DNA from: Daucus carota subsp. sativus
Lineage: Eukaryota > Streptophyta > Magnoliopsida > Apiales > Apiaceae
Length of the DNA stretch: 64,000 nucleotides
Assembly (NCBI RefSeq): GCF_001625215.2
Contig: NC_030388.2
Location: 24,478,558-24,542,557, forward strand
Reading direction: 5' to 3'
The notes below the pieces were generated by a model. It saw nothing but the letters and a program-made list of their open reading frames with translations. It had not been told where the DNA came from and did no database searches. Shown here one piece after another: positions 35,440 through 45,100 of this stretch (within the stretch, counting starts at the first letter, position 1; each line of letters begins with the position of its first letter). A program made the position numbers and the translations under genes.

Positions 35440-36014
35440 ATAAAAAAATGTCTAGAGTTACTAAAAAAGAATGTTGTTATATTAGATTTTTGAAAAGATT
35501 TAGAAGATAATCCGGCATCAAGATACGATTAGGGAAGCACCCCATCTCCATTCACAAAACACGGCTACTTGCTTTTTTCAGGCCGTAACTTACAAGTTTG
35601 TACTTTGCAAGTCCCCTTATTTTCTTGTGTATACTTTTCCAACGCCCAATGTTAACGAGACCATATTAGCCTAATTACAATTATACGGAGCAAAATCGAA
35701 CGAAAATTTAAAAAACAATTTTATAATTTCGATAGATTTTTCTAAAATTTTGAGTTTTTTTTTTGAATTTTTGATCCGGACCAAATAAATAAAATTATAT
35801 TTGTTATTTATTTTATATTATATTATGTATAATATATTTTTATTAGATATGTTTATATAATACATGTTCGACAAATATAATTTTATTCTAAACATTAATT
35901 TATATATTGATTAACTTGCCTATTATTTTAGTGTCAATCATTTAAATATAATTATTTTTGTTGATATATATATATATCTGTAAAACTAATATGATTGATA
36001 TATTATTGATTTAC

Positions 36015-36053
<39 letters not shown>

Positions 36054-36127
36054 TTTTTTATATTATTGATTCACTATTATTTACTATTATACGCGCGCGC
36101 ACATATATATTTTTATAACATTTTTGT

Positions 36128-36275
36128 TAAATTATGCATTAACAGCTTCTCGATGATTCTCGATGATTCTGGATAATTCTAAAAACTTTATAAACAGAGA
36201 CTCGATGATTCTCGCCGATTCTCGTTGATTCTGGATAATTCTAAAAACTTTATAAATAGAGACTTCAAATTTTCT
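36128..36275 (+). promoter_or_regulatory. Promoter with tandemly duplicated TATA region (copy A)
   Basis: A unit of about 55 bp containing GATTCTGGATAATTCTAAAA and CTTTATAAA occurs twice (about 36150-36200 and 36203-36262), so two TATA boxes (TTTATAAACAGAG, TTTATAAATAGAG) lie in series. Copy B at 52620-52710 has one full TATA box (CTTTATAAATAGAGAC). The leader CCATACCATTATATCTCTCC follows in both copies. Confidence 0.6.
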
Positions 36276-36604
36276 AACCTTGTCATTCCATACCATTATA
36301 TCTCTCCCCTCTCCGTTTATTATCTCCTAAAACCTCTTTTCCCTGTCTAAAGATCTTTGTCAAATAAACCCTTTTTTTTTATTTTGCACAGTGGTTGCTT
36401 GATTTGCCCGATCTTTGTTTAATTTGCCTAATTTCCTCTGTCATGACGAGCGTCTCGACTTTGCTTGATTGAATTGGTAAGATGTCGTCTAAAGTATTAT
36501 TATTTTTAAACGCTAGCACACACATACATACACTTGTGATGCGATTTGATTGGATATGAATGTATCAAAAAAAAATTGATTATATTTTCTACCACAAGTC
36601 CACA

Positions 36605-36770
36605 ACTTAATTTACATTTTTTTTTTTTTTTGACAATGCAGGCTTATATGCCTTACAACTTAGTATCAATAATTCTCGGGGTGAGCCAGAGTCGAACCCG
36701 GGTGCCCCGGGTCAACAGAGGATAAACCCACCACTGGGCTATCCAATCGTGCTCACTTAATTTACATTTT
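36605..36770 (-). mobile_element. tRNA-derived SINE with 16-bp target duplication
   Basis: Flanked by ACTTAATTTACATTTT at 36605-36620 and 36755-36770. On the minus strand the 134-bp body starts GAGCACGATTGGATAGCCC, with an A-box-like TGGATAGCCCAGTGG and a B box GGTTCGACTC separated as in a tRNA, and ends in an A tail (plus-strand T tract 36621-36631). This is the full structure of a plant tRNA-derived SINE. Confidence 0.92.
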
Positions 36771-37027
36771 AAATGTGAAATAAAATCAAACAAAATCTGC
36801 TTCAACACACACATAGGGTAATACTCCAATACAAACTACTATGTGTGTGTAAAATGTTTGGTTCAAATTAAAGTTATCGATCGATTATGATTTAGTTTTG
36901 TTTTAATTTTTATTTAATATTGGGTTAAGATATCTTTAAGTTCAGTTTGGATATTTAATCTGCATTTAAAAATAGATCACCCATGTTTCAATACAAAAAA
37001 GAGTTAACAACTCTAAATTTGCACAAT

Positions 37028-37191
37028 TTTTCATATCATTATGTTATGAGTTTTTTCTCTAAATGAATATATTAAAATTTAGTAATATCATTACCTTGAA
37101 CTGTGAATGTTTTCATATCATTATGTTATGAGTTTTTTCTCTAAATGAATATATTAAAACTTAGTAATATCATTACCTTCATATGTGAATG
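37028..37191. repeat. Tandem duplication, 82-bp unit
   Basis: TTCATATCATTATGTTATGA through TGTGAATG occurs twice in direct succession with a handful of changes. Copy B lacks this segment; there the flanks join directly (52990-53040). Confidence 0.85.
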
Positions 37192-38030
37192 TTTTTATTG
37201 TAAATTAACACACTGTATACTTTTTGTTTCAATTTATGCGCAATTGCAGTAGATAATGAAGAAAATGCTCCAATAAGATCACTATCTTATGGTTTGCGAA
37301 AGCAATTATCAACCCATATGGTGTCCCAGTACCATACGGTAATGCTCGAATGCAACAACCACAAGGTGAAAGTGGTTATTTTAGCAATAGATGGGAGGCT
37401 CAAGAACGAGGAGGTTCAAGCCTTCATTACCCTGGCAACAATACTGCGAAAGCAGTTATCAACCCATATGTTGTCCAAGTACCACAGGGTAATGGTGGAA
37501 TTCAACAACCACAAGGTGCAAGTGCTTACTTGAGCAATAGCTGGGTGCCACTGAATCAAGAACAAGGAGGTTCAGGCCTCGGTTACCCTCGCTACAATAG
37601 TATTGGTTACCTGAACAATGGTTGGCAGGTTCCCAACCAAGGACCAGCAGGTTCCAGTATGCACTTGAGGAATCGTTGGGAGGCCATGAATCAAGAGCCA
37701 ACAGGTGTCTTTGGAACTGCACCATATGGCTTTGAAAATGCTGGCCATATGGGTGGCATGAACAATCGATTGCACGTTCCAACCCAAGGACCAGCAGCTG
37801 CAAGCACGCACTTGAGTAATAACTTTGAGGCTTCGAATCAAGGAACATCAGGTGAATTTGGAACTGCACTATATGGTTCTGGAAATGCTGGCAATACGGG
37901 TAACATGAACACTAGAAATTACGGAGAAGGCACTAGTGGTTCCAGTCAACAGTTTGATGGAATACCCAGCGATGATGAAATTAGCCGAATCTTGCAGGAC
38001 TTTGAAGACTCTGGAGGTGACTTGTAGGAT

Positions 38031-39124
38031 TTTATAAAGTGAGGTATCAATAATGTTACATAAATGGAATATTGCAGAAAGTTAGTTAGAGAAGTGCCAA
38101 CTCAGCATAACAAACTTCAGTTTCTAGATCCTTCTGATCATCTTGTATACATATCATAGCTTGTACATTTCAGTTTTCAAGTTTATGAAATGTTAGCTTG
38201 TTTCCTCTTCATTTCTGCAACACCATTGCTGTTTGTACTGTCGCAACTCTTCAGCAGTCATGTGGTTAACTGTCAATCGCTTGGTGGAGGAAACATATCA
38301 TAACTTAAAGACTTGTTCAAATTAGTCACTTATCACCACATTGATGGATTTAGCATTATAATCTTTTTGAAATTTGGATGGATTTAGCATTATTATCTTG
38401 ATATTACTGAAATTGCAAACACTATTCTTAGCCAAGAATCAAGTGCTTCTTTTTGTTGAGGGAGTTTATACGATTAATAATCAGCCATAATTTAAGCTGG
38501 ATGCAGCAGAAAACAACTTTTTAGTTTATTGCAAATTATATGTAAGAAGATTAAAGGAAATGATTCAAGTAGTAGTAAATAGATCCCTAAGCTGAGAAGT
38601 CACAAAGGAAAAACAAAAAGGCTTGTATTTCAAGGTAAAAATGTCGGTGCTGGCAGGTCTCTTTGGAACTTACATCTGCAACATAGATGTGAAATTAACA
38701 TGAACAGCACTAAAACTTTCATCATAGTCTCTGTACTCCATGTTTGTTATTGTTCCAATTTCATCGAAGACTTGATATTCTGGTCTGACTCCTTGAGTGG
38801 CACCGTGATCGACTAAACAGTCCCTATGGCTTTATTAGTAAGGATACCGGTAAATAAGCTAAATCATCAATGTGCTATACTAAAACTCTCAGTTGAATCA
38901 ACTTCAGAGTCTGAATGATCAGTCACGACATTAATTCATAAGACGAGAACATAAAGAAGAATGAGTTACACAGGCTGAGGAGAGAACAATAATTTCATAA
39001 GACAAGAACATAAAGAAGAATGAGTTGCCAATGTAAATACTGTTATCCTCATATTAAAGAACCTAGATTGATTACAGAATGAATTAGACAGATATCTTGA
39101 GTAAAATTACGAGACTGGAGTCCA
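38031..39124. other. Intergenic, with duplicated 3' flank and an orphan exon-like segment
   Basis: 38228-38465 repeats the 3' flank of the gene at 30713. 38470-38490 is the empty site of the 34134 foldback element. 38670-38829 is listed separately. No other coding signal. Confidence 0.6.
38670..38829 (-). other. Orphan terminal-exon-like segment
   Basis: On the minus strand, after AATAAAG (acceptor-like), 53 codons are open to a TAA at 38670-38672: HRDCLVDHGATQGVRPEYQV, then FDEIGTITNMEYRDYDESFS, then AVHVNFTSMLQM. The composition is that of a real protein C-terminus. I do not recognise the family. The nearest minus-strand frame (39125-39655) has no donor in the matching phase, so the upstream exons are missing or I fail to see them. 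Confidence 0.4.
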
Positions 39125-39655
39125 TCAACAGACATGCACCACAGTGAATCCTCCTCTTCGACGAAGATATTCTTCACGCTGTTGATCCAATTTCATCAAA
39201 GCCTCATGAACGGAAGCACGATCACCAACAAAAGTCTTGATAAAAGTCATAGCCACCACCAGACCCTTGAAATCCTTCTTCTTATTCATCCTCTCCCCAC
39301 ACCGCATAACTTGACGAATAATCTTGTCATGAACAATATCAGCCTTCACATTCAAGGGCTCCAGAGCCGATTCCGAGATTGTCAAGTAAGACTTGAGCTC
39401 ATTACTTGCTTCGAAGAAATCACGCCGGTCCACAAAGAGCGTTCGTGTTCCAGTAGTCACTAGTTCCTCTCCGATCAAAGAAGATGTTGGTGAGTGCAAA
39501 TAGTTCTTGAGGGTGTTTGTGACGAATTTGAGGTGAATGATATTCTCTGATTTTTGACAGGTTGAATGAGAAAGAGGGTAATGATATGCCTTGCGAACTC
39601 TGATTTCTAGCTGAGTCCCACGCCTTTTCATCACTTTGCTTCCTAGACGGGCCAT
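39125..39655 (-). CDS. Hypothetical protein, 176 aa
   Basis: Intronless minus-strand frame with ATG at 39655-39653. The first 30 residues are basic (MARLGSKVMKRRGTQLEIRV), then mixed helical sequence (SNELKSYLTISESALEPLNV, VHDKIIRQVMRCGERMNKKK, DRASVHEALMKLDQQREEYL) ending GGFTVVHVC. No signal peptide, membrane segment or motif I recognise. Codon use and the absence of low complexity make it look genuine, and an A/G-rich leader lies upstream (about 39700-39760). It could be part of a larger gene including the exon-like piece at 38670-38829, but the phases do not fit. No function assigned. Confidence 0.55.
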   Translation of the reverse strand: MARLGSKVMKRRGTQLEIRVRKAYHYPLSHSTCQKSENIIHLKFVTNTLKNYLHSPTSSLIGEELVTTGTRTLFVDRRDFFEASNELKSYLTISESALEPLNVKADIVHDKIIRQVMRCGERMNKKKDFKGLVVAMTFIKTFVGDRASVHEALMKLDQQREEYLRRRGGFTVVHVC

Positions 39656-39867
39656 GCTTAATCCTCTGTATTACAATCAAGATAACCTAGTAATGTATAA
39701 TTTGAGAGAGATATAGTGGGAGAGACAATGGGAGAGATTGAGACAGAGAGAGAGTAGCAGCGATTATCTTTCTTTTTGTTTTACGATGACAAGTAGCAAT
39801 CAATATGGGCAATATATAAGGACACACAAACTTGGCCACTACGCTTCCTCTGTTTTACGATCAAAAC

Positions 39868-40338
39868 TAGGGCTGTTCACGAACCGAGCCGAGCCGAGTT
39901 TTGACCGAACCGAGCCGAGTTTTAATTTTTTTTCTGACGAGTCGAGCCGAGCCGAGCTTTTTTATCGAACAAAAATTGTGTTCAAGCTCGGCTCGTTAAC
40001 TAACGAGCCGAACACGAGCTTGTTCGCGAACAAATACAAGCCGAGCCGAGTCGAGTCGAGTCGAGCCGAGCCAGAAAAAAAATAAAGACAAACCGCTAGT
40101 TGACTCTTAAAATAGCTAACCAAATAATTTTAATTTTTTTGAAACTTTGTTTATATCACTAAAATGTATATATGTTAACATCCATACGGTTGGATCGGTA
40201 AGAAATATTTTTTAAAAAATTGAAACACTAATTTAGGATTAAACACTAGTTAGCGGTACTAGTTAACCTTCTACTTGACTGTTAAAATAGCAAACCATAT
40301 AAAATTATTATTTTCCGAAATTTTGGTTACATCACTAA

Positions 40339-40369
<31 letters not shown>

Positions 40370-40633
40370 TATATGTTGAATTCTGAGTTCAATAATATAT
40401 ATAAATTATAAAAAAAAACCCAAAAATATTACATTTTTTCGAGTTTTAACGAGCCGAGCTCGAGCCGAGCTCGAGCCGAACATACTAAAAGCTCGGCTCG
40501 AGCTCGTTTACTTAACGAACAATTTTTTGTGTTCGAGCTCGAGCTCGTTAACTTAACGAGCCGAGCCGAACGAGCTCTTAACGAGCCGAGCTCGAGCTTG
40601 TTCGCGAACAGCTCGGTTCGTTAAACAGCTCTA
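39868..40633. mobile_element. hAT-type MITE with perfect 8-bp target duplication
   Basis: Ends TAGGGCTGTTCACGAACCGA and TCGGTTCGTTAAACAGCTCTA are inverted and flanked by ATCAAAAC at 39860-39867 and 40634-40641. Subterminal arrays of GAGCCGAGC / GCTCGGCTC motifs on opposite strands fold the element back; the core is AT-rich with a (TA)n run near 40341-40365. 766 bp, no transposase. It lies upstream of the hypothetical minus-strand gene. Confidence 0.92.
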
Positions 40634-40641
40634 ATCAAAAC

Positions 40642-40662
40642 CAGATGAGGATTTTGATACAA

Positions 40663-40699
<37 letters not shown>

Positions 40700-42125
40700 G
40701 TTGTCCTATGTGTAGCTGTAGTTCAGAAGTGCTCTTCCAGGAAACTTGGTCACTACGTACGTATTGTAGGCTTATTTGGAAACCTCTGCCAGTTGTTTGA
40801 AGTTTGAACTACAGTATATCGAAAAACTTTTTACAACTGATTTAATTTTACGGTAAAGAGTGTTTTTATATTGGTATAAAATATATATTTTAATTAGAAA
40901 TATTTTTATTAATTAATATGAAATTGAGGTGAATTCATTATTATATTTTTAGGATAGATTCGGGTTACCTAAAACTCTTACATAAATCTTTCTTTCTACA
41001 TGTTATAACAATAATAATACATTATTATATTATTATATTAAATCTTTCTTTCTCATGCCAGCAAGATAAAACAAGAATCAATAACAATAATAAATCTATT
41101 CTCAAAAAGATAAAATAAAAAATAACAATAATAATTAGAGAAAAAGAGAGAAAATTACTTTTGAAATTATTTTAGTAAATTAAAAAGATCATCTCAACTG
41201 TTCCAGAAAAAATTATCAACTCATTTATTTCATTATCATGTGATGAATCTCCAAAGATAAAACGACACAAAACAATGTGTCATAGTTCGATGATGCTTGT
41301 ACAACCGTATCATAGTTCCATGATACTTCACATCGAATGTCACCCAATGTGACTTTATTTCCTAATTTGTGTAGGACCTTTTTATCCATTACAACTTAAT
41401 ATCATAAATAGCTATTCATCACAAACATTAGAATTTTTTTCATATTGAGGCCTGAAGGGAGTAATTCTAAGAATATTTACAACTAAATCATAACATAGGA
41501 TGTATGAATTCCAACTATTCTAGATATTTGTAGATATGTGAACATTCAATTTCGAAATATTATTTAAAACTTATATTATTCTAGTGATTCAGGACGCTCC
41601 ATATCATTGTTCGACTTATTTTCAATTTTTGAATTATGATACCAAATCATCTCCACAGCCTTCTCTTCCCTTTTACTTTGATGCAAATCATTAAAAATGG
41701 AAGATAACAAATTGTTACAAAAACAGAGTCTGATAAATGAATAGTGGTTAAGAAGGAAATTTCCAAGAACAAGCGAACAAGAAAAACAGTCTACAAATGG
41801 TTAAATACGGGAACAAAAAAAATGGTTTTTAGAATATCACAGACATTGCTTGTGGGATATTTCCGATTTCAGCCAATGGTAATGCAGGAATTCAAAAACA
41901 AAAGTTAAATTCCGCAACTTGAGGTCTGCAGAATATACACATCACAATTATTTGTAACATGTTCATTTCTGGGAAATGCACAACCCAAAACTATGATCTG
42001 TACTACTTACTATCAAAAACTAGGTATAATAAACTATATCCAGTATATATAGGAGATATTATCATATTCTAGCTAATAAATACCTATATGTCGCAACTAA
42101 TTTCTTTTCTTCAGATCTCTCTGTT
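40642..42125. other. Intergenic, no gene seen
   Basis: Starts with a (GA)n microsatellite (about 40668-40696). The rest is AT-rich; about 41900-42125 is likely the 3' UTR of RRG (minus strand). A short duplicated phrase (CATAGTTC[CG]ATGAT) occurs near 41280-41330. Confidence 0.5.
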
Positions 42126-45100
42126 TCAGAGAGGAAATACTGTTGCAATTGCTGTTGATTCGTGAACAATCTCATATATTCCTATAACATTCTCAATAGT
42201 CAGCAATACTATAATGCACCATTCCAGCAGGTCGGACTTCCGGTTTTGCAAGACTTCTTGAAGAAAATGAATGTTGTGCTGTCAAAATTAGTAACACAAT
42301 TAAATGGTGAAATAGAACACATCAAGAAAAACAAAATATAACCAAGTTTTGGATTAAAAAGTTGCCCTACATTTTACTGTCTACATTATAATTAAAAAAT
42401 TTAAATAATTCAGAGCTAATAGAAACATAATGCACATGTCTTTGGGTAAGGTAAACGGATATATTATACTCCCTCTGTCCCTCTAGGTAGTTTACCTTGA
42501 AGGACGAGAGTTTGGCACGCATTCTAATGCTCCTTGAAAACATAGTTCCGTAACTTATTTTTTATTTTTTTTTCTTTTGATAAAAAATTGATGTTTGAAT
42601 ATTTATACACAAAAAGAAAATCTCAAAAATAAATTACAGAACTATGTTTTATAAGAGTCTTAAAATGCGTGTCGAACAGTGAAAAAAAACTGTAAAGAAA
42701 TGAGAGGGATGGAGGGAAGAGTGAATTAAGGGTCTGTCTAGTGTGTGCCCATGGGCACATGCTAATTGCTAAGCACTAAATTTTATAAGTTTGGGACATT
42801 TTGATTGGTGTGGTTGTATATGCGGGGGGTCCACCATTATTAAGAAACTACAACCAATCAAAATGAGTCAAACTTGTGGAATTTGGTGCTTAGCATGTGC
42901 CCATGAGCACACACTAGAAAAACCGCTGAATTAATAAAGAGGACACTGTGAATATGTATGTTCACAATCAACTAATTCAATATTATAAGTTGTATTACTA
43001 GCAATTGAGGGACCTTTTTACGTACCTCAACAAATTTCAGTTTGAAGTCGAGGTTTCCAAACCGTTGTGTGACCTCGTATTCCTCACGTAGGTATTCGTA
43101 TATTTGAGCATATTTTGCATCTCTCCAAGCAATCTCTGATCTAAATAATGTAAGCACATCATTCAGATGTTAATTATCATGCTCTAATGCATGAGATATT
43201 ACATTGTAATTCATGGTTCAAGAGGCAACAAATAATATATACACATGAATGTCAGGAACGGCCTGTCTTAGTTGCAGTACTTGCTAATAGTAGTTGTCAG
43301 GATTAGTAATTAGCACAATAGTACAATTTAGTAAGGATAGTTGTGTCATTTCAGTACTAGAAGTTAGTTATAGCTGAGGTTTGCCTATAAATACTTGATA
43401 AGCTTTGTATTTCCAGTTATGTTGAATATGAATATGAAAATGGAACTTGTTCCACAATTCTCTCTCTCTTCTCTCTAGGGTTTCTCTCTCTCTAGAAATC
43501 TATCTTGTTCTTTAAGTTTCTCTTCTCATCTAACTCTGATCTATCTGAACTCTGCTTCTCATCTCTATTTCTGCCTATTTCTTCTCTAATTCTCTATTAT
43601 CAAGCTGTTACCTTACTTATAAACTCAGAAAACACCGAATATAGTAACAAAGCTAGGTCAGAACTCATCAGTTCCTGACAAATTGGTGTCGTAGCTGTAC
43701 AAATCGATCAACCACTGCTTCAATCATGTCGTGCACATCAATCCTAGCCGAGCGAGACTAGAAGTGTAGTAATCGCAGTAGCAAGTCAGAAACTTTGTTC
43801 TCAACAGTTCAGGTTCTTTGTTTTTATGTCTCTCTCTTAGATCTGTGCATTTCAGTGTTAGTTTGTGTTGATTCACTGTCGTTTAGAAGTCATTAGTAGT
43901 TGCTTGTACTTGTTGTCGAAGATAATCACAAAAAGAAGGAAGTTACATCTGAGTTGGTAAATTGGAGATAATACTACTCTGTTATGTCGAATTGCCGTTA
44001 CTGTGACTTGAACTGGACTGAAGAGGTGATTCATATCTGTGTTGTTGGCACTAAGAACATAAACAGAGGAGAACATTAGTCTAGGTGTGATTTTCAGAAG
44101 TCACTCTTGTGTGTAGAGAATCTATTTGTGTAAGTGTGCTTATAAGAGAAATTGTGTTTGATAGTTTTGCTGTTGGTGTGTTGATCTGCAACACTAGTGG
44201 AGATTTGTGTTGTGAAAGAAGGAATTACTTCTAGTGTGTAGTAGTGGAGGTAATGCTGGTGAATGGAATAAGAAGTAAAGGTGTAGCAGTGAAAAAAAGT
44301 AATCACTGGAGGAGTGTACATCAGGTGTTTGATTTCTGGTCTCAACTAGTTCAAACTGTTGTTTATTGAAGTTAAATAGTTTCCGGCTCTCATTTAGATA
44401 AATTTAGCAGTTCCGATTTGAGAAAAATCACAAAAATACTAGATCTATCAAGTTTTCTTACATTCCAGAACTGTAGCACTCTGTTTCTTGTAGTTGATCA
44501 GAGTTGAACTGGTTGTGAGTTGATATTCTTGGAACTAGTGGAAATTCTAGAATTAAGTGGCGAATTGAATAGTGGCCTCTGTGTGTTTGTGTTTGTACTG
44601 GATTTGGTGGAGTAATCTGCTGTGTAGCGAAGTACGAGAAGTTTTAGTTGTCCTGTAAACATCTTGTTTGATTAAGTGACTGTGAGGTGATCAGGTTGAT
44701 TGTGGTTGTACATTGTGGTTGTACTGAGAAGTTACTACTACAAACAAGTCGTTAACTAATTGGAGTAATGGAAATAGGAAGTGACAGGGCTTTTAATGAA
44801 CTCTCGCAAGAAGTTCAACAGCAATTTCTCTGGTACAGAGAACAATCCAGTAGGAAGTTTCAGGAATTGGAGGATTTAGTTGCTTTGGCTGCTCAAAAGA
44901 TTGAGTTATTGGAGAAAAGGAAGGCTCAGAAGAGAAGAAGACCTAGATTGGCAAATCCTTTTGCATCGAAACAGGAACCATTGGATTTACATTTCACTCA
45001 ATTTGAGGAGTATACTGATCAATTGAAGGAAACCAGGCCACTGTTTAGGATCACTCGGGAAGAAGAGATGTCTTCTCCAGAAAATTCAGAACCAAGCCCA

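Larger units (their letters stand above)
35472..38027 (+). pseudogene. Mosaic copy A: RRG 5' fragment + shared promoter + response-regulator tail
   Basis: 35472-35720 matches the region around the RRG start codon (50879-51130), with small deletions that break the RRG frame. 35720-36480 matches 52486-52925: same promoter, leader, and ATGACGAGCGTCTCGACTTT start. 37250-37310 matches a small exon-like piece at 53090-53140. From 37294 the sequence is the repeat-rich last exon of the gene at 30713 (open from the ATG at 37350 to 38027, 225 aa, ending ILQDFEDSGGDL). No receiver or GARP part is present, and the first exon frame closes at once (TTGCTTGATTGA). So this is a broken chimera, although the 225-codon tail frame is intact. 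A SINE (36621-36754) and an 82-bp tandem duplication lie inside. Confidence 0.75.

Noticed and set aside
36652-36760. A functional tRNA gene
   Set aside because: A and B boxes are present, but there is no cloverleaf and a poly(A) tail plus target duplications show a SINE.
39738-40085. 115-codon frame with repeated R/T/EPS units
   Set aside because: It is translation of the GAGCCGAGC arrays in a hAT MITE and its flank.
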